Below, piece after piece: positions 35,259 to 46,738 of a stretch of 64,000 bases of DNA. The translations under genes were made by a program, and so were the position numbers. Below the pieces are notes generated by a model that was given only the letters and a program-made list of their open reading frames with translations, did not search any database and was not told the DNA's origin. Each line of letters opens with the position of its first letter. Positions within the stretch are counted from its first letter, which is position 1. The stretch lies in assembly GCF_027409185.1 (NCBI RefSeq), contig NC_084474.1:10719382-10783381 (forward strand), given 5' to 3'. The stretch comes from Cynocephalus volans (taxonomy: Eukaryota; Chordata; Mammalia; Dermoptera; Cynocephalidae).

Positions 35259-37459
35259 CACACCCCTTTTTAAAAAAGAGACAGTGCTTTGCAGTCCTGG
35301 GGACTTTCCCACGCTACAAATTAACTTCTGCTGTTGCCCTTCAGAAAGTTGTACTTGACTTTGGACTTAGTTTTTAAAGCCTTATGTTGCCAGGATTGAT
35401 AACTAATCTTTGTTCCCTTTTCTTCCTCTCCCTCCTCCTCTCTCTTCCTGACCTTTGTCCTCCCCTTACTCTTTGGTTATTTACAATTTGTTATTGATCT
35501 AGATCATTCTCTGGGGACAAAAAAGGTATAGAGGAGATGGTGAAAACATCCCATTTTCCTTTATGTTTGAAGAAGCAGCCAAGAAGGTTGTTGACAATGT
35601 TTACAGTTAAGCTTTTAGGTTTTTGATGATTCAAAGTGGAGCTATTTATGTATCTGCTTACCTAAAAAATTGTGGATATAGATTGAAGATACATTCATGG
35701 GTGTGTGTAGATATTACTTGGGTCTGTTGAGTGCTGGCTCCCACAGAATACAGTCAAAATAATGTTGGCAAAACTGCATTTACCTTGAAAAAGTCTTAGC
35801 AGCATCTGAGGGGAGGGGGCAGGCCAAAGTGGGATATTTATGTGATTTGAGGGTCTGGTGGAAGGAGGGCCTCTGAATGTGGAGGCATGGCTAGAATTGG
35901 GCAAGTTCATGACCTAAAAATCTAGGAGAGAGGCACGTGGTGAAGGCAGGGTTTCAAGGTGAGTCTTGAAGAGTAAACAGTCATTTGATGCATCTGTTGT
36001 CCTGAGAAGGGGTATTTATTCTGAGAGCACATTAGTAGCTCTAGTTCTATCTAGTTCAGATAAGTGGGTTGTTAGGAAGTTCCTGGAACAAATAATGAAG
36101 ATATTTTCAATTGTTTTTCCTGGGTAAGAATTTCCTGGAATAGTAAACTCATGTTAATGGAGTCAATCCATGAGACAGCAAATCATGGTCCCTGTACCCG
36201 AACAGCTGGGTGGGTGTGCATGCTTCTGGTCCTCAGGTCTTTGATGAGACACAAAACTTGAAAGTTCTCTCTCATGTTTTTGAAATTCAAGTACACTATT
36301 TTTGGGGATCAATATTTACAAAGAGTTCCAATGGTTAAAGGTTTGAGCCTATAAAAGTATTATCAGAATGACACATCCCCAAAGTGTCATTCGCACTTTA
36401 AAATATCTAACCCATAAATCCAACCCTGGATTTCACTTAAAACTGAAAAAGGCAATCAGTCACAGAAGGAAAACGACTACGTTTATATATGATAATACAT
36501 ATTTGAATGGAAAATTCTAAGACATCAGCAGCTGTTTCTTAAGAGCAGGCAACTTTACATTCTACTTATGTTTTAAAATATTTATATTTTGTTTAAATAT
36601 TATGTTTAAAATATTTAATAGCTGGTAAAGGCCAATACAAAGTGTCCTTTTATTTTTCGGGACACAATCCAAAACTCTTAGGCGTGTGCAAAGCAGCTAA
36701 TGGTAGAACAAAATAATTATGTTCTTTTGCTCTACAAACAACAAAAAGATGAGTTACTTATGTTTTACTTACTTTTTTGTTTTTGCTATTTCAACTCGTA
36801 TTAAGATTTTTCAATCCCAATTCATCAACTAAATTATTAAGGTGTCACATTTTAATGATATGCCCTTCCAAGAAAAATACATCAAAATAGTGTAGTCTAA
36901 ATGTGAGAATGATGCTTCTTTGAACAACTTTTGCCGGAGTGGTGATTAATTGACCCCCTCTTGCCCAATGACTGAACTGAGGTAGGTCAGGATGCTGGCC
37001 AGTCAGAGAGGCAGTGATGGTGGCCTGCAGAAGAGACAGGAACTCATCTCCACGTCAGAACTGAATTGAATTCTGACCTGGTGCTTATCTCTGGGCTACC
37101 AAGCAAATTCTTTATTTTCTCTAAGCCTCAGTTTTCCGTAATAATTCCAGTGCAGTGTAGCCGTAAAGCCTGTGAGGGAGAATTCACGGAGGTGCTTGAT
37201 GACAGGCAGGAGGCATTACTGTAGTGTTAACATTTAGGAATATTGGGATATGTCTGAGCCCTAGCATATATCTTAATCTTACCTAATTCTTATATCCTTT
37301 TCTCCAGATGAGATGACATCTGACAGTCAACTAGACAGATGCTGTCAGTTAGAACATCTAGGTCCAGAAGTCTACCCGGAGCTCACTTTTTCCTGAAAGT
37401 GCAGGTTAGTGAGTCCTGATATAGTCCGGATTATAGTAAAACTATACACAGTAGTATAG
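35259..37459. other. Intergenic, nothing recognised
   Basis: Mostly AT-rich. No coding signal or named repeat found. Confidence 0.4.
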
Positions 37460-37690
37460 TTAGCTTAAGATAAGTGGGAATCAAGCACATCTGAGGTTGA
37501 ATCCTGGCTGCACCTTTTCCTAGTTACGGTCTTGAGCAAGTTACCAATTCCTCCAAACACCAGTTTCCTCATCAGTCTCATTGGGCGTGGTGACAGTCAC
37601 CCCATACATCTGAGTATTCTGGGGGATGGAATATACAAAGCATCACTGATTGAGTCTGACAGTGTAGACAGTCATTACTCAATTAAATCT
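37460..37690 (+). repeat. MIR element
   Basis: GAGGTTGAATCCTGGCTGCA, then GTCTTGAGCAAGTTACCAAT, then CCAGTTTCCTCATCAGTCTC, in normal MIR order. Confidence 0.75.
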
Positions 37691-37949
37691 GCTTACTTTA
37701 TAATTATCTGCTGAATAATGAGAGGAAATTACTGAGTACTATTCCCAGATGACAACAAAATAAATGTAATGTGTGGAAAGAGATGTTGAAAACATTAGTT
37801 TTTACAAATATTCATAAAATGTTTATGTACTATAACAAGTTAATTTTTGCAACTTTTTCTAATGAGGCAAATCAAAGAATCACTCAGTCCTTTGTTTTCA
37901 TTCAGGACATTGGTTCCAGTAGGAGCATTTTAGCTGTGTCTAAAGACCC

Positions 37950-38110
37950 CAGGACTTTTCGTGGGATGGTGATATTAGTCTCTCTACAGCAGCCTGAAAA
38001 CGATCACAAGAAAATGCACTAGCAATTTTTATTTTCTACCATACCCCCAGTTTACGGCACTGAACACAATTCTGTTTCCTTGATGTAGGAAATGGTCAGT
38101 TGTTTGAATT
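37950..38110 (-). repeat. Diverged copy of the ST18 polyadenylation region
   Basis: This 160-base block aligns with 39412-39560, the predicted end of the ST18 3' UTR. Both share GTGGGATGGTGATA, then CAATTTTTATTT, CTACCATAC, GCACTGAACACAATT and TTGATGTA in the same order and spacing, at about three-quarters identity by eye. On the minus strand this copy also keeps AATAAA (38033-38028). It may be a local tandem duplication about 1.45 kb apart, or two copies of an unnamed repeat. Confidence 0.6.
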
Positions 38111-38129
38111 GCTGGAACCAGTCGTCTTA

Positions 38130-38575
38130 ATGGAAATCTGATCCTGTCATTCTCTGGCTCTACATCTTTCCTTGACGTCCCTAAGCCTGCTTGTGGCAAT
38201 TAGAACTCATTAGCACTATGACCCCCTTTCCCACCTGCCTGGGATTTCTACCTCTCGCTTTCTCACTTCCCCCCAATTTTTTGAGGTTTCAGATGTGTGG
38301 AGCTAAGGACTGTCTCACCACCACGCCTTGGCACACGCACTTCCCGCCACCTGCAATGCCTTTTCCCAGACTCTCCCGGCTAATTCATAACAGTGCTTTC
38401 CCCAGGAAGTCAAAGTTTTTCGGGTAACCCTCACTCTGTTTTCACAGGAGCCCGTGTGTACCCAATCGCAACACGCATCACTTGTTATTTTGTTCCCCAC
38501 GAGGCTGCGCTGATGCAGAAGTCAGGAAGTGGGTCTGGCACAAATGCGTTCTAAGTAAACATCTGCTGTATGTGC
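38130..38575 (+). repeat. L2 LINE 3' fragment
   Basis: GATCCTGTCATTCTCTGGCT, then CACTTCCCGCCACCTGCAAT, then GTAAACATCTGCTG: the order of L2 3' sequence, diverged. Confidence 0.5.
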
Positions 38576-39464
38576 GGACAGATCCCACTCACCAGTCTTT
38601 CTTTATTTCCTATGCGATTGGTCCTCCTCTTCTGACATGTTGGTGACAGAGCTACAGACACCACTCATTGATATAAAATCTCAGTCAGGGCAAAGGGTAA
38701 GCTGAGAACCTGGCTGAGCAGATTTGTACCTTGTGATCCATTTTCACAGGATGTGCCTTATGCACATCTTTGGTGACTAAGAGAAAGTCATGTTGTGCAT
38801 TAACTTTTCCATGCCAACCCCTGTTGTAAGAAGGTCTAACCAAGTACAGCCCTGGCTTTCCTCTGGGACCCAGACATCCCTTTAGTCAATTTGGCTTAAT
38901 TACATGGATTACATGGATTTTTGCCACATTGAGTATAAGTGACAACTAGTCCTAAGGATGCATAAATCTGGGCAGAAACTGGAAAATTAAATTAGGCTGA
39001 TTATTTGACATTAGATAGGAAAAACACATGGCAAAAGAGGGGCTGTCCAGAATTAATTATTATTTTTCTTTAATTTGAGCTCGATTAGCTTGTATGAATA
39101 TAGAGATAAACTCAGTAACCAAAGCAATTTTGGAATCAAGAGGGTGGGGCCTAGATCTTATCACTCACTAGATCTGGGTGAATTCCCAGCTAGTGCTAGC
39201 AAAGGTGTTCCTTTGGCTAAAGGCATCCATGGTTCTGAAGATATATGTCAAAGGTGGAGACAACTTGTCAATTGGACAAGAGCCCTGTTCACTTGGGGTG
39301 AAAAAATAAACCAAAGGTTGTCTTACTGGTTGTCAGAACTACTGGTTGTCAGAACTACTTGTAGGCTGTAGTGCACTCATCTACCCCAATGGGCTCCTTC
39401 CAGAACAGTGGTTTTGTGGGATGGTGATACTGCCTCTGTATGGTAGCCTGAGAAACATCACAGC
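38576..39464. other. Flank downstream of the ST18 3' end
   Basis: No repeat or exon named. It contains a perfect 16-base tandem duplication (39325-39356). Confidence 0.4.
39325..39356 (+). repeat. 16-base tandem duplication
   Basis: ACTGGTTGTCAGAACT occurs twice in a row without a mismatch. Confidence 0.9.
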
Positions 39465-41821
39465 AAAAAATCATTATCAATTTTTATTTCCTACCATACA
39501 CCAAATGTACAGCACTGAACACAATTTTGTTGCTTTGATGTAAGAAATATTAATTGTTTGGAGAAACAGTATACAAACAAACTACTTCAAATTAAAAAAA
39601 AAATGCATACATCATTGCCTTTTTGTTGTTTACAAAAGACCCAATTTACAGTATTGATCATTAACATAGTTGGAAAGAAAAATAATTCAGTGCACATTAC
39701 AAAACACATCAAGTACAAAGGAGGCAAATAAATACAAACATACTTCACAAAATATCTTGCTCAGACTACGCAAACACAAATAAATTAACCTGAAGTCATA
39801 GTAAATTATAGTAATAAATACATAGGTTGGTAAGAGATTTCTTTTAAATTAAATAAAATATATAACAAACTTGTTAAAATATTTAGCAAATTAAACTTTT
39901 GCCTTTGTAATAAGTGAACTCATTTGTATGCATCTATGAAGTATTTTATAGCAAAATGTTTGCAAGTACATAACTTTAATAGAAAATTTTGTTTTGTGTC
40001 CCATTTATAATAAACAGCACATATGGTAGCTCTTTTTTTTTTGTAAATTGATTTTTAAATAAACACCGTTCCTACCTAAGAACAGACATCTCATTTTCAC
40101 TAAACTAAGATTCAAGAGTTCAAACGAACCCCAAACCAAAGATAAGCCCCACTTAATGCATAACAATGACCACAGTTTCATGGGAGTGGAATTACTGTTG
40201 AGTATTACTTTTCATTTGTGCAGGTAACAGTAATAACAGTGGAATATATCAAGCCTGTGAATGCCATCACATTCAATCTAAATATCCATGAGGCTAATCA
40301 AAAATAAACACTTTTGTTATAGCACAGAAAATTACGCCCACATGAAGTTCATGTGTACATTTACACAGAGGCACATCTGCACATGAAATGTGTGTGCACA
40401 CCAAAAAGGCAGTTTAGCTGGTTGTCTATACCTTTTCATTAAAAAAAATAAATATAAAAAAACTTTTGAAACAATGCTTCACTACTTTACAATCCCTGAA
40501 ATAGACATTGCCTTTACTACAGCAACTACTAAACTCTGATCCATTCAGAAATGCAAGATTGCGGGCTCAATTTTATGTGTGGACAAATGTCTGTGAGTGT
40601 ATACATGTGTGAATGTGCCTGTGTGTGTGAGTGTGTGTACTTTGTAGCACTTGTACTTCTAGGTAAAGATTTTTGTCAATCGAACATTGTCTTATTTCCT
40701 AAAGAGCCTGAGACCGATGTTGCCAGTGTTCAAAGTAATCACTCAGATTGAAGGAACATATTTTCATGTGTTACTATATTTTCCATTCCTTTCCAGTCAA
40801 CTCAGTAAGATAAATGCTATTTCAGGGGATATGGTATCTACAAAATTTTCCATTTGGATGTGTTTGTATTTGCTAAGTACAAATCTACACCAATATTGTC
40901 ACTTGTATATTGTACCAACATATGGCAGGAAAACCTGGCTGGTCACACCAACTCTCATTTCTCATCTTGGGATAGGAGTTGCCAACTATCTGATATGACT
41001 TGAAAAACAAACAGACAAATCTGCATCACTAAAAAAGCTTATGTTTCTTTAAAACATTTAAAGTAAATAATTCATATTAACTAAAACCTTACAGCCAAGT
41101 CGAATACTTTGCTGATTGCTATATTAAATTATTGCTAACAAATGGTGAGCAGGCTGTTTTCCAGCATCCTGTGCTTCTGTGAGTGCGAGTCCCCACTAGT
41201 GGGCGCCACTCACCTCCTCATCCTTCCCGCCGCTCGCCTTACTGCGAATTCGTTCATAAATACAAAAGCCAGTGGGAGGGGGGGAAAAGTGCGCAATAGA
41301 AATCAAACTCGACCATAGTGCAGTCCTCAGACGAGGATTTCCTTCACACTTTTTTGTTTTCTCATTTAAACCCAGCAAGATAGGTGATTTGAGAATAGCG
41401 TTTCTATTTAAATCCTATTGGAAAATAAATTAATAAACACACTTGTAAAAATATGGCAGACTTCAAAATGCAGTTAAAAGATAAAAAACTCTGTGATTAG
41501 TAATAAATAAAATATAAAAATGTCACATTTATTTTACATATACTTTACAAAAAAAGAGTGCAATGAAGAAATAAAAGAAAAACATATGAAAATAAATAAG
41601 ATCTAATAATTGACTGCATTGCTTTTAATCCAAAGAGTCTATCATAGTTTTTTTTTTTTTTTTTTCTTTCCTTTTTGTGTCAGCTGGGGAAAATTAGTGC
41701 AACGTTGCAATTGTAAATGCAGTACGGCATCCTCTACGCCTTAGCAGTGTATGAACCCCTCACAGGTCCATCCGGAGTTTGCTGCTGTTGCTGATTTCTG
41801 GTGCCTGGCAGCGCTGCTATC
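39465..41821 (-). other. ST18: Probable 3' UTR of ST18
   Basis: The 2.35 kb after the stop codon contain no recognisable transposon and are rich in A/T-rich motifs, as expected of a long brain-type 3' UTR. The most downstream good poly(A) signal is AATAAA at 39488-39483 on the minus strand. Features inside are an A-tract in the mRNA (T run at 41649-41666), a GT-rich dinucleotide patch (40588-40641) and several further AATAAA-like hexamers (for example near 41505 and 41570) that could give shorter UTRs. The length is consistent with a long UTR, but the end is inferred without transcript data. Confidence 0.55.
39483..39488 (-). terminator. ST18: Candidate ST18 polyadenylation signal
   Basis: TTTATT on the plus strand, hence AATAAA on the gene strand. 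It is followed on the minus strand by an A/T-rich sequence where cleavage would fall at about 39455-39475. Confidence 0.45.
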
Positions 41822-41962
41822 CTACACGTGGATGCCCTTCACTGCCTGTTTGATACTTTCCAGTAGAGCTTTGCATTCCGGGGAATAGTCCCGTTCCAGA
41901 TTGCTGTACATGTCTGTGAGCGTATTTACATATGCTTCAAAATTCTGCTCACTGATAGGTCC
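41822..41962 (-). CDS. ST18: ST18 last coding exon
   Basis: The exon starts after an acceptor reading TATTTAG on the gene strand (41970-41963) and continues in phase 0 from the preceding exon. It encodes 46 residues beginning [15 protein letters not shown] and ending QAVKGIHV, then TAG at 41824-41822. This is the conserved C-terminal segment after the coiled coil in the MYT1 family of neural zinc-finger repressors/activators. The final GIHV and [14 protein letters not shown] residues fit ST18; MYT1 and MYT1L, as I remember them, end in GIQV. Its boundaries give 141 bases, exactly 47 codons. The exon continues into the 3' UTR. Confidence 0.9.
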   Translation of the reverse strand, partial: GPISEQNFEAYVNTLTDMYSNLERDYSPECKALLESIKQAVKGIHV

Positions 41963-44377
41963 CTAAATAGAGACAAAATACATTGAACCAATCACAGTAG
42001 TTCAGGCTGAAGCAAGAACATCAGTAGTCTGGGAGGGGAGGCTCCACACTGGTGCTGGAGTTCGGGGAGATGGAGTGTGTGTTGGGGCTTACCATGGGAT
42101 TAATGGGACTCGACTATGCAGTATTTGGGGTCGATTTGGAGCCATGTAAGGTAGACGTCTGGCTGCTGAGCTGGACTCTCTAAACTGCTCTACTTCTCCT
42201 GGGAGGCAGCTCAGCCTCAACTGCACATGCTCAGCACCAAAGCCACCCGCTGTTTGGGAAAGTGAAGGTTGGAGAGGCTGGGAGGAAGGTGTGCTTGTGC
42301 CCAGGGGCTCCTGTAACAGCACTGGGCTGACATTGAAGGAGTTTAAGGTTAGAGCAGGTTGCTCACTAACCAGTTGTAATGGAAAATTTTCCTCCTCCGT
42401 CCTCAGACACCTCGTTGTCCATTTTTACCTCTCAGCAGCATATATATATTTATATTATTATATAATTATATTTATTTTATTTGAATTTCTCTATCTCTTC
42501 AGGTAGAATATCAGTTTTACAAAGTCAAGGTTTGTTCAACCCTCATTCTTTTGGTGTGTTTTGGTGTCTCCTTGGCCTAATGTGAGGCTTCAAGGAGGAC
42601 GTGCTCTGGGGGTGTCAGCTGCAGGAGTGAAGGGGGTGCAGAGGACACGCTCTGGGGGTGTCAGCTGCGGGAGTGGAGCGGGGTGCAGAGGACACGCTCT
42701 GGGGGTGTCAGCTGCAGGAGTGAAGGGGGTGCAGAGGACACGCTCTGGGGGTGTCAGCTGAGAGAGTGGAGTGGGGTGCAGAGGACACGCTCCGGGGGTG
42801 TCAGCTGCAGGAGTGGAGCGGGGTGCAGAGGACACGCTCTGGGGGTGTCAGCTGCAGGAGTGGGGGAGGGTGCAGAGGGCATGCACGTGGCCTGACCATC
42901 TTTGGTGCCTCCATTCTCCCACCTTTTTAAAAACACATGACATTTGCCTGTCTTGCTGCACAAGGTACTTGGACAAAAGGACTTTTAAAAGGTCTTAATA
43001 CTATAGATATATCAGATATTATTGTTTTTGCTGCGACTTAGAAGGTAAGCTTTCTAAATTTGAAGATTATTTGGTTGTGCTTAGCAAAGCAGCGATCTAA
43101 GATATCAGTATTGTCCAGTCATGATTTTCTGTTCCCTTTAGTTTCTGCCTTTGCTGGGCCATGAGCTTCTTGGAGAATCATGGAACTGGACTAGGATTCA
43201 GGTAGCAGAGAGGACAAAGGCCAAGCTGTAAAGCCAGGCCCATCTGACTTGATCCAATTACGTAAACTCCCTGGGCTTTGACTTCCCCAGCTACAGAGTG
43301 GGAGTCCCTGTGCTTACTCTCTGGTGCCCCAGTGAACATTTCATGTGACCAGCTCTAACCTGCACAAGGTACAAGTATCTTATATGGTGCATACTTTTCT
43401 TAATGGCACTGGTGAAGAAAAAAATATTAAGCAATACACATTTGAAGTATGAGTCAGACAATGTTAATGAATAATGTTACACAAATATCCAATAATTACC
43501 TTAATACTAGCTATAGAGTAATAATTGATTTACTCATTATTACATTATTAATTTAGTTTTTGGTCATGAGACATATTGGGAATTAGGATGATGGCTCTGT
43601 GCTGGGAAGTCAGGTAAACTGAGGGATTTATAGCTTCAAGAAAACCAATTATATTTCCTCATTACATTGCTGCTTTTTAAAACCATTTTATATATAAAAT
43701 TGGCAGCTTAGAAAACGTCAAGAATGTAGGCTCTGAGGAATTTTAAAGTATTCAACCAAGCAAACCCTTCCTCCAAAGATTTATTTATATTTATGAAAAT
43801 CTAAAAAAAAAATCTAATTTTCTACGAATTCTAAATAGTTGCATACCTAAAATATACATTTAGATTTTGGAAATAAGGATTCTTTGCTCACTTATGTGCT
43901 TTTTATTCTATACGAGGAGAACTGAAGTATGTTCTTTATACTCTAGTATAAAGAAAGCACCAAGTCTACAGGGAGTTAGACTTTTTTTTTACAGTTCTCA
44001 TGTTGGTGGATGACACTGATGGTTGGACCTCAGATTCTGCAAGCCTGGAATCTTCTACTTGGAAATACATTTTCAGTGAGGAAGCTCTGGCCTCCAATGT
44101 TCATATTACATTGTAAAACAAGCTTCAAATAAACTTTCATCTTTAAATGGCCTTGGCCTTTAAAAAAATCCTTGGCCTTAATATAATTTAAATATGTGTA
44201 TCTACCATGTTCCCAGTGAGGGAGGTTATTATTGCATGTCAGAGCTGGGTGAAGTGTGGTAACTCTACGGCTGGGGACAGGTGTCCTCGAGCACTCTGCA
44301 CTGGCAGCCCCTGGGTACTGCACAGTGACACGACAAATGCTTGTGAGGGAACAGCAGCGTTCTGGCCTCCCACTTAC
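41963..44377 (-). other. ST18: ST18 last intron
   Basis: It runs from donor GTAAGT after ATG at 44378 to acceptor AG at 41964-41963. It contains the 47-bp minisatellite at 42597-42880, an AT-rich low-complexity stretch at 42440-42482 and a probable MIR fragment at about 43190-43330 (CTTGATCCAATTACGTAAAC). The first 350 bases of the intron stay open in the exon's reading frame. Confidence 0.8.
42597..42880 (+). repeat. 46-47-bp minisatellite, six units, intronic
   Basis: The units begin GGACACGCTCTGGGGGTGTC, continue AGCTGCAGGAGTG, and end GGGGTGCAGA. Six copies differ by a few substitutions and one-base indels, and the sequence is G-rich on the plus strand. It lies about 600 bases upstream (in gene orientation) of the last coding exon. 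Frames of 60-80 codons that cross it are repeat artefacts. Confidence 0.95.
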
Positions 44378-44521
44378 CATCTGCGGAAGCTGGATGTCGG
44401 CGAGGCTGGAGATGAGGGCCTGGCTCAGGCCGGCCAGCTCCTTCAGCAGACTCTCGTTGTTCTGTTCTATGAGCTTGTTCTCCTCCTCTATGCTCTTCAA
44501 GTTGCTCTCCATAGACGTGAT
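44378..44521 (-). CDS. ST18: ST18 exon encoding the second half of the coiled coil
   Basis: Acceptor CATTCCAG on the gene strand ends at 44522, and donor GTAAGT starts at 44377. The exon is 144 bases, exactly 48 codons, phase 0 on both sides. It begins [16 protein letters not shown], continues with NNESLLKEL, and ends with ADIQLPQM. Regular leucine and isoleucine spacing with many Glu, Asn and Lys residues marks a coiled coil, the dimerisation or cofactor-binding segment of MYT1-family proteins. The exon is embedded in an open frame (44725-44030) that stays open through both splice sites. Confidence 0.92.
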
Positions 44522-45059
44522 CTGGAATGGAAATCGTTTGGAATATGAGAAGTAGAGTTTGGAAGGAGTACAGAAGGTTTCTCTCTGAAGGAAAGTGCAT
44601 CCGCTGCATCTAAAACACCAAGGGATGCAAATGCCCCAACTTCGGTGCACACAGTGGCAGCCCCATCGTATTGCTCGAAGGGTTGCGATCACATTTCCTG
44701 ATATCTTCAGCCCAGACTTCTCCATGAATTACAGATTCACCTTCTCCATGTGGCTGACCACAAGCTCAATATACCCCAAAGCAAACCTTTGCTATTTCCC
44801 CCAGACCTGCTCCACCCACAGTCTCTCCTCTCCAGCTGAAGGCAATTCCAATGTTGCTCAGACTTCGAAGCATGTCCAGGGCTCTTTTTCTGCCACACCC
44901 TTCAAAATACTCAGGAAGGGACCCCTGCCCCACCTGCACTGCTGCCACCTGGGCCACCCACCAGTGTGACTGTGTCACCTCATAGTGGCCCTGTGTCTGC
45001 CTTTGACCCCCTGCAATCTCTTCTTGGCCCTTCCTCAACACAGCCACCAGAATGAGTCT

Positions 45060-45590
45060 CTTCAAACACAAGTCAGAATGTAAGTTAAATGTGACTGTGT
45101 CACCCCTGGGCTCAACCCCCGCAGCAGTTCTGCATTCATTCAGAATAACTGTACAATGGCCCGAGAGGTCCAGGTGAACGGCCTGTGCTGCCTCCTAGAC
45201 TCTTCTTCTAGAACACCTCGCCCACAGCCACACTCCCTCCCTGCTGTCGAAGCCTTCTTATGTCTCAGGGCATTTGCACTTGCCGTTTTATTCTGTCTGA
45301 AACACTCTCCCCCACACCTGCTTGGCTAACTTCTTCACTCCTCATCTTTGTAGACATGTTGCCCTCTGCCTGGGCCGGGTTGTCCTAGTTAATATTGAAA
45401 CCCAGCTGCCCCTCCATCCCCTCCCCCTTCTACCATGCAACATATGTTCATTTATGATTTTTTTTTTGTTTACTGTCTGCATTTTACTTCTAGACTCTAA
45501 GCTCCATGAGGGCAGAGGACTTTGTGTTCTTTGCTGGTGGTTCTCAGGAGAAATGCCCATGATTTCTAAACCATAGCATCGAGCTCTTTG
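45060..45590 (+). repeat. L2 LINE 3' fragment
   Basis: TATGTCTCAGGGCATTTGCA, CCCCCACACCTGCTTGGC, then TTTGTTTACTGTCTGC and AAGCTCCATGAGGGCAGAGG are the ordered landmarks of the L2 3' end, sense on the plus strand. Confidence 0.8.
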
Positions 45591-46386
45591 TATGGACCTG
45601 CAATTAATGGAACATTGTGACAATGGACACATTGGGTAAGGAAACCAAAACTACATTTCAGATGCATTAAAATCCTTTGTCTTAAGCTGCTGTGTGTGAG
45701 GACATCTGCGCAAGTCTGCAAGCATGGTGGAATAGAAGCCCTGCATGTCAGGAGAGTACAGAGGGACGGGGACAGATGCTCGATCCCATGCTTTGCCTCA
45801 CTCTCTTCCTTCCAACTTGTTGCAATAGTTATTATTAATGTTTAAAAAATCTTGGACTAAACTTTTTATTTCCACTTGGGTAAATTTAATCAGGGGGTGG
45901 GGCAAATATTACAAAGGAGAACGCAGAATCAAGAAATTGCTTGGATTTTAGGGTAAAGAATTTGTTCAAGAAAATGTCTAGTAAGTATTTTCTAACAAAT
46001 ACTGACACATTCAGAAGTGTTCCAGAAAAATTAAATTAAAACATGGCTATACTTTCTTTGAATTTTGAATAAAACTAAGGACTCCTAGCTTCTCATCATG
46101 ATTTTGTCTGAAGCACCACATGCTCACAGGACTTGTTAATTGTAGGGTGATTGGCTTTATTTGCTGTGAAAACTTTGATGCAGCCAGGGCAGAAACATGA
46201 GTGACTTTGCCTACAGCTGCTGAATCAGTAATGATCCCACGATCCACCTACTCAGGATTTTACAATAATTGTATAATCAAGAAAGGCCCAGCACATTCCT
46301 TCCAAGACAACAGCATATTTTCAGTCACAAAGTTTAAAAAGTTTGTTTTGTTTCCACTAAAGATTATGACTACTTTAAAGATAGCT

Positions 46387-46408
46387 AATTACTTTTTTTT
46401 TTTTTTTT
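46387..46408 (-). repeat. Homopolymer tract beside an ST18 splice donor
   Basis: A run of about sixteen T on the plus strand (A on the gene strand), starting three to four bases inside the intron from the exon at 46412. Confidence 0.9.
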
Positions 46409-46411
46409 AAC

Positions 46412-46515
46412 CTGGGTCTGAAGTTTCATCATATCTGCTTCAATTTTAAGGTTGGATTCATTCAGTTCCTTTATTTCTTCATCCAAATGCCTAATCTCTT
46501 CATCACTCTCCATAC
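46412..46515 (-). CDS. ST18: ST18 exon encoding the first half of the coiled coil
   Basis: 104 bases: two bases complete a glycine codon begun in the previous exon, then 34 codons reading [20 protein letters not shown] and onward to MKLQTQ. The acceptor on the gene strand is CTTTATAG, just beyond 46515. The donor is CAG followed by GTTAAA, which is weak because positions +3 to +6 lack the usual RAGT. The heptad pattern and alternating charged residues continue into the next exon. Skipping this exon would shift the frame, since 104 is not a multiple of three. Confidence 0.9.
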
Positions 46516-46614
46516 CTATAAAGAGACAGACTTTCTTAGTTCAAACTGAAAATATGAGACTGTGGCAAATGTGAGTCATTTTACATTTCATTTGTGGCTT
46601 GCTAATTGAAACCG

Positions 46615-46738
46615 AGACTTTAAGGGCTGGCAGGTTGGCTTGGTTGGTTGGAGCAAGGTGTTCTAACACCAAGGTCAAGGGTTCTGATCCCCGTACCAAC
46701 CAGCCACCGAAAAAGAAAAAATGAAAGTAAGACTTTAA
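46615..46738 (+). mobile_element. tRNA-Ile-like monomer SINE with target duplication
   Basis: The body runs 46624-46729. It starts GGGCTGGCAGGTTGGCTTGG, keeps a GGTTGGAGC A-box end, a TGTTCTAACACC anticodon-arm relic, and a GGTTCTGATCCCC B box, and ends in A-rich GAAAAAGAAAAAA. Identical AGACTTTAA copies at 46615-46623 and 46730-46738 flank it. The tRNA outline (D arm GGCTTGGTTGG, T arm) fits an isoleucine-type tRNA origin. Sense on the plus strand, antisense to ST18. Confidence 0.85.

Larger units (their letters stand above)
44522..46411 (-). other. ST18: ST18 intron with L2 relic
   Basis: It lies between exons at 46412 and 44521. The donor side starts GTTAAA, then a run of A on the gene strand. 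An L2 relic occupies about 45060-45590. Confidence 0.8.

Noticed and set aside
42561..42998. Several 60-81-codon frames with repeated Thr-Pro-Pro or Gly-Gly-Val-Ser units
   Set aside because: They are readings of the 47-base intronic minisatellite.
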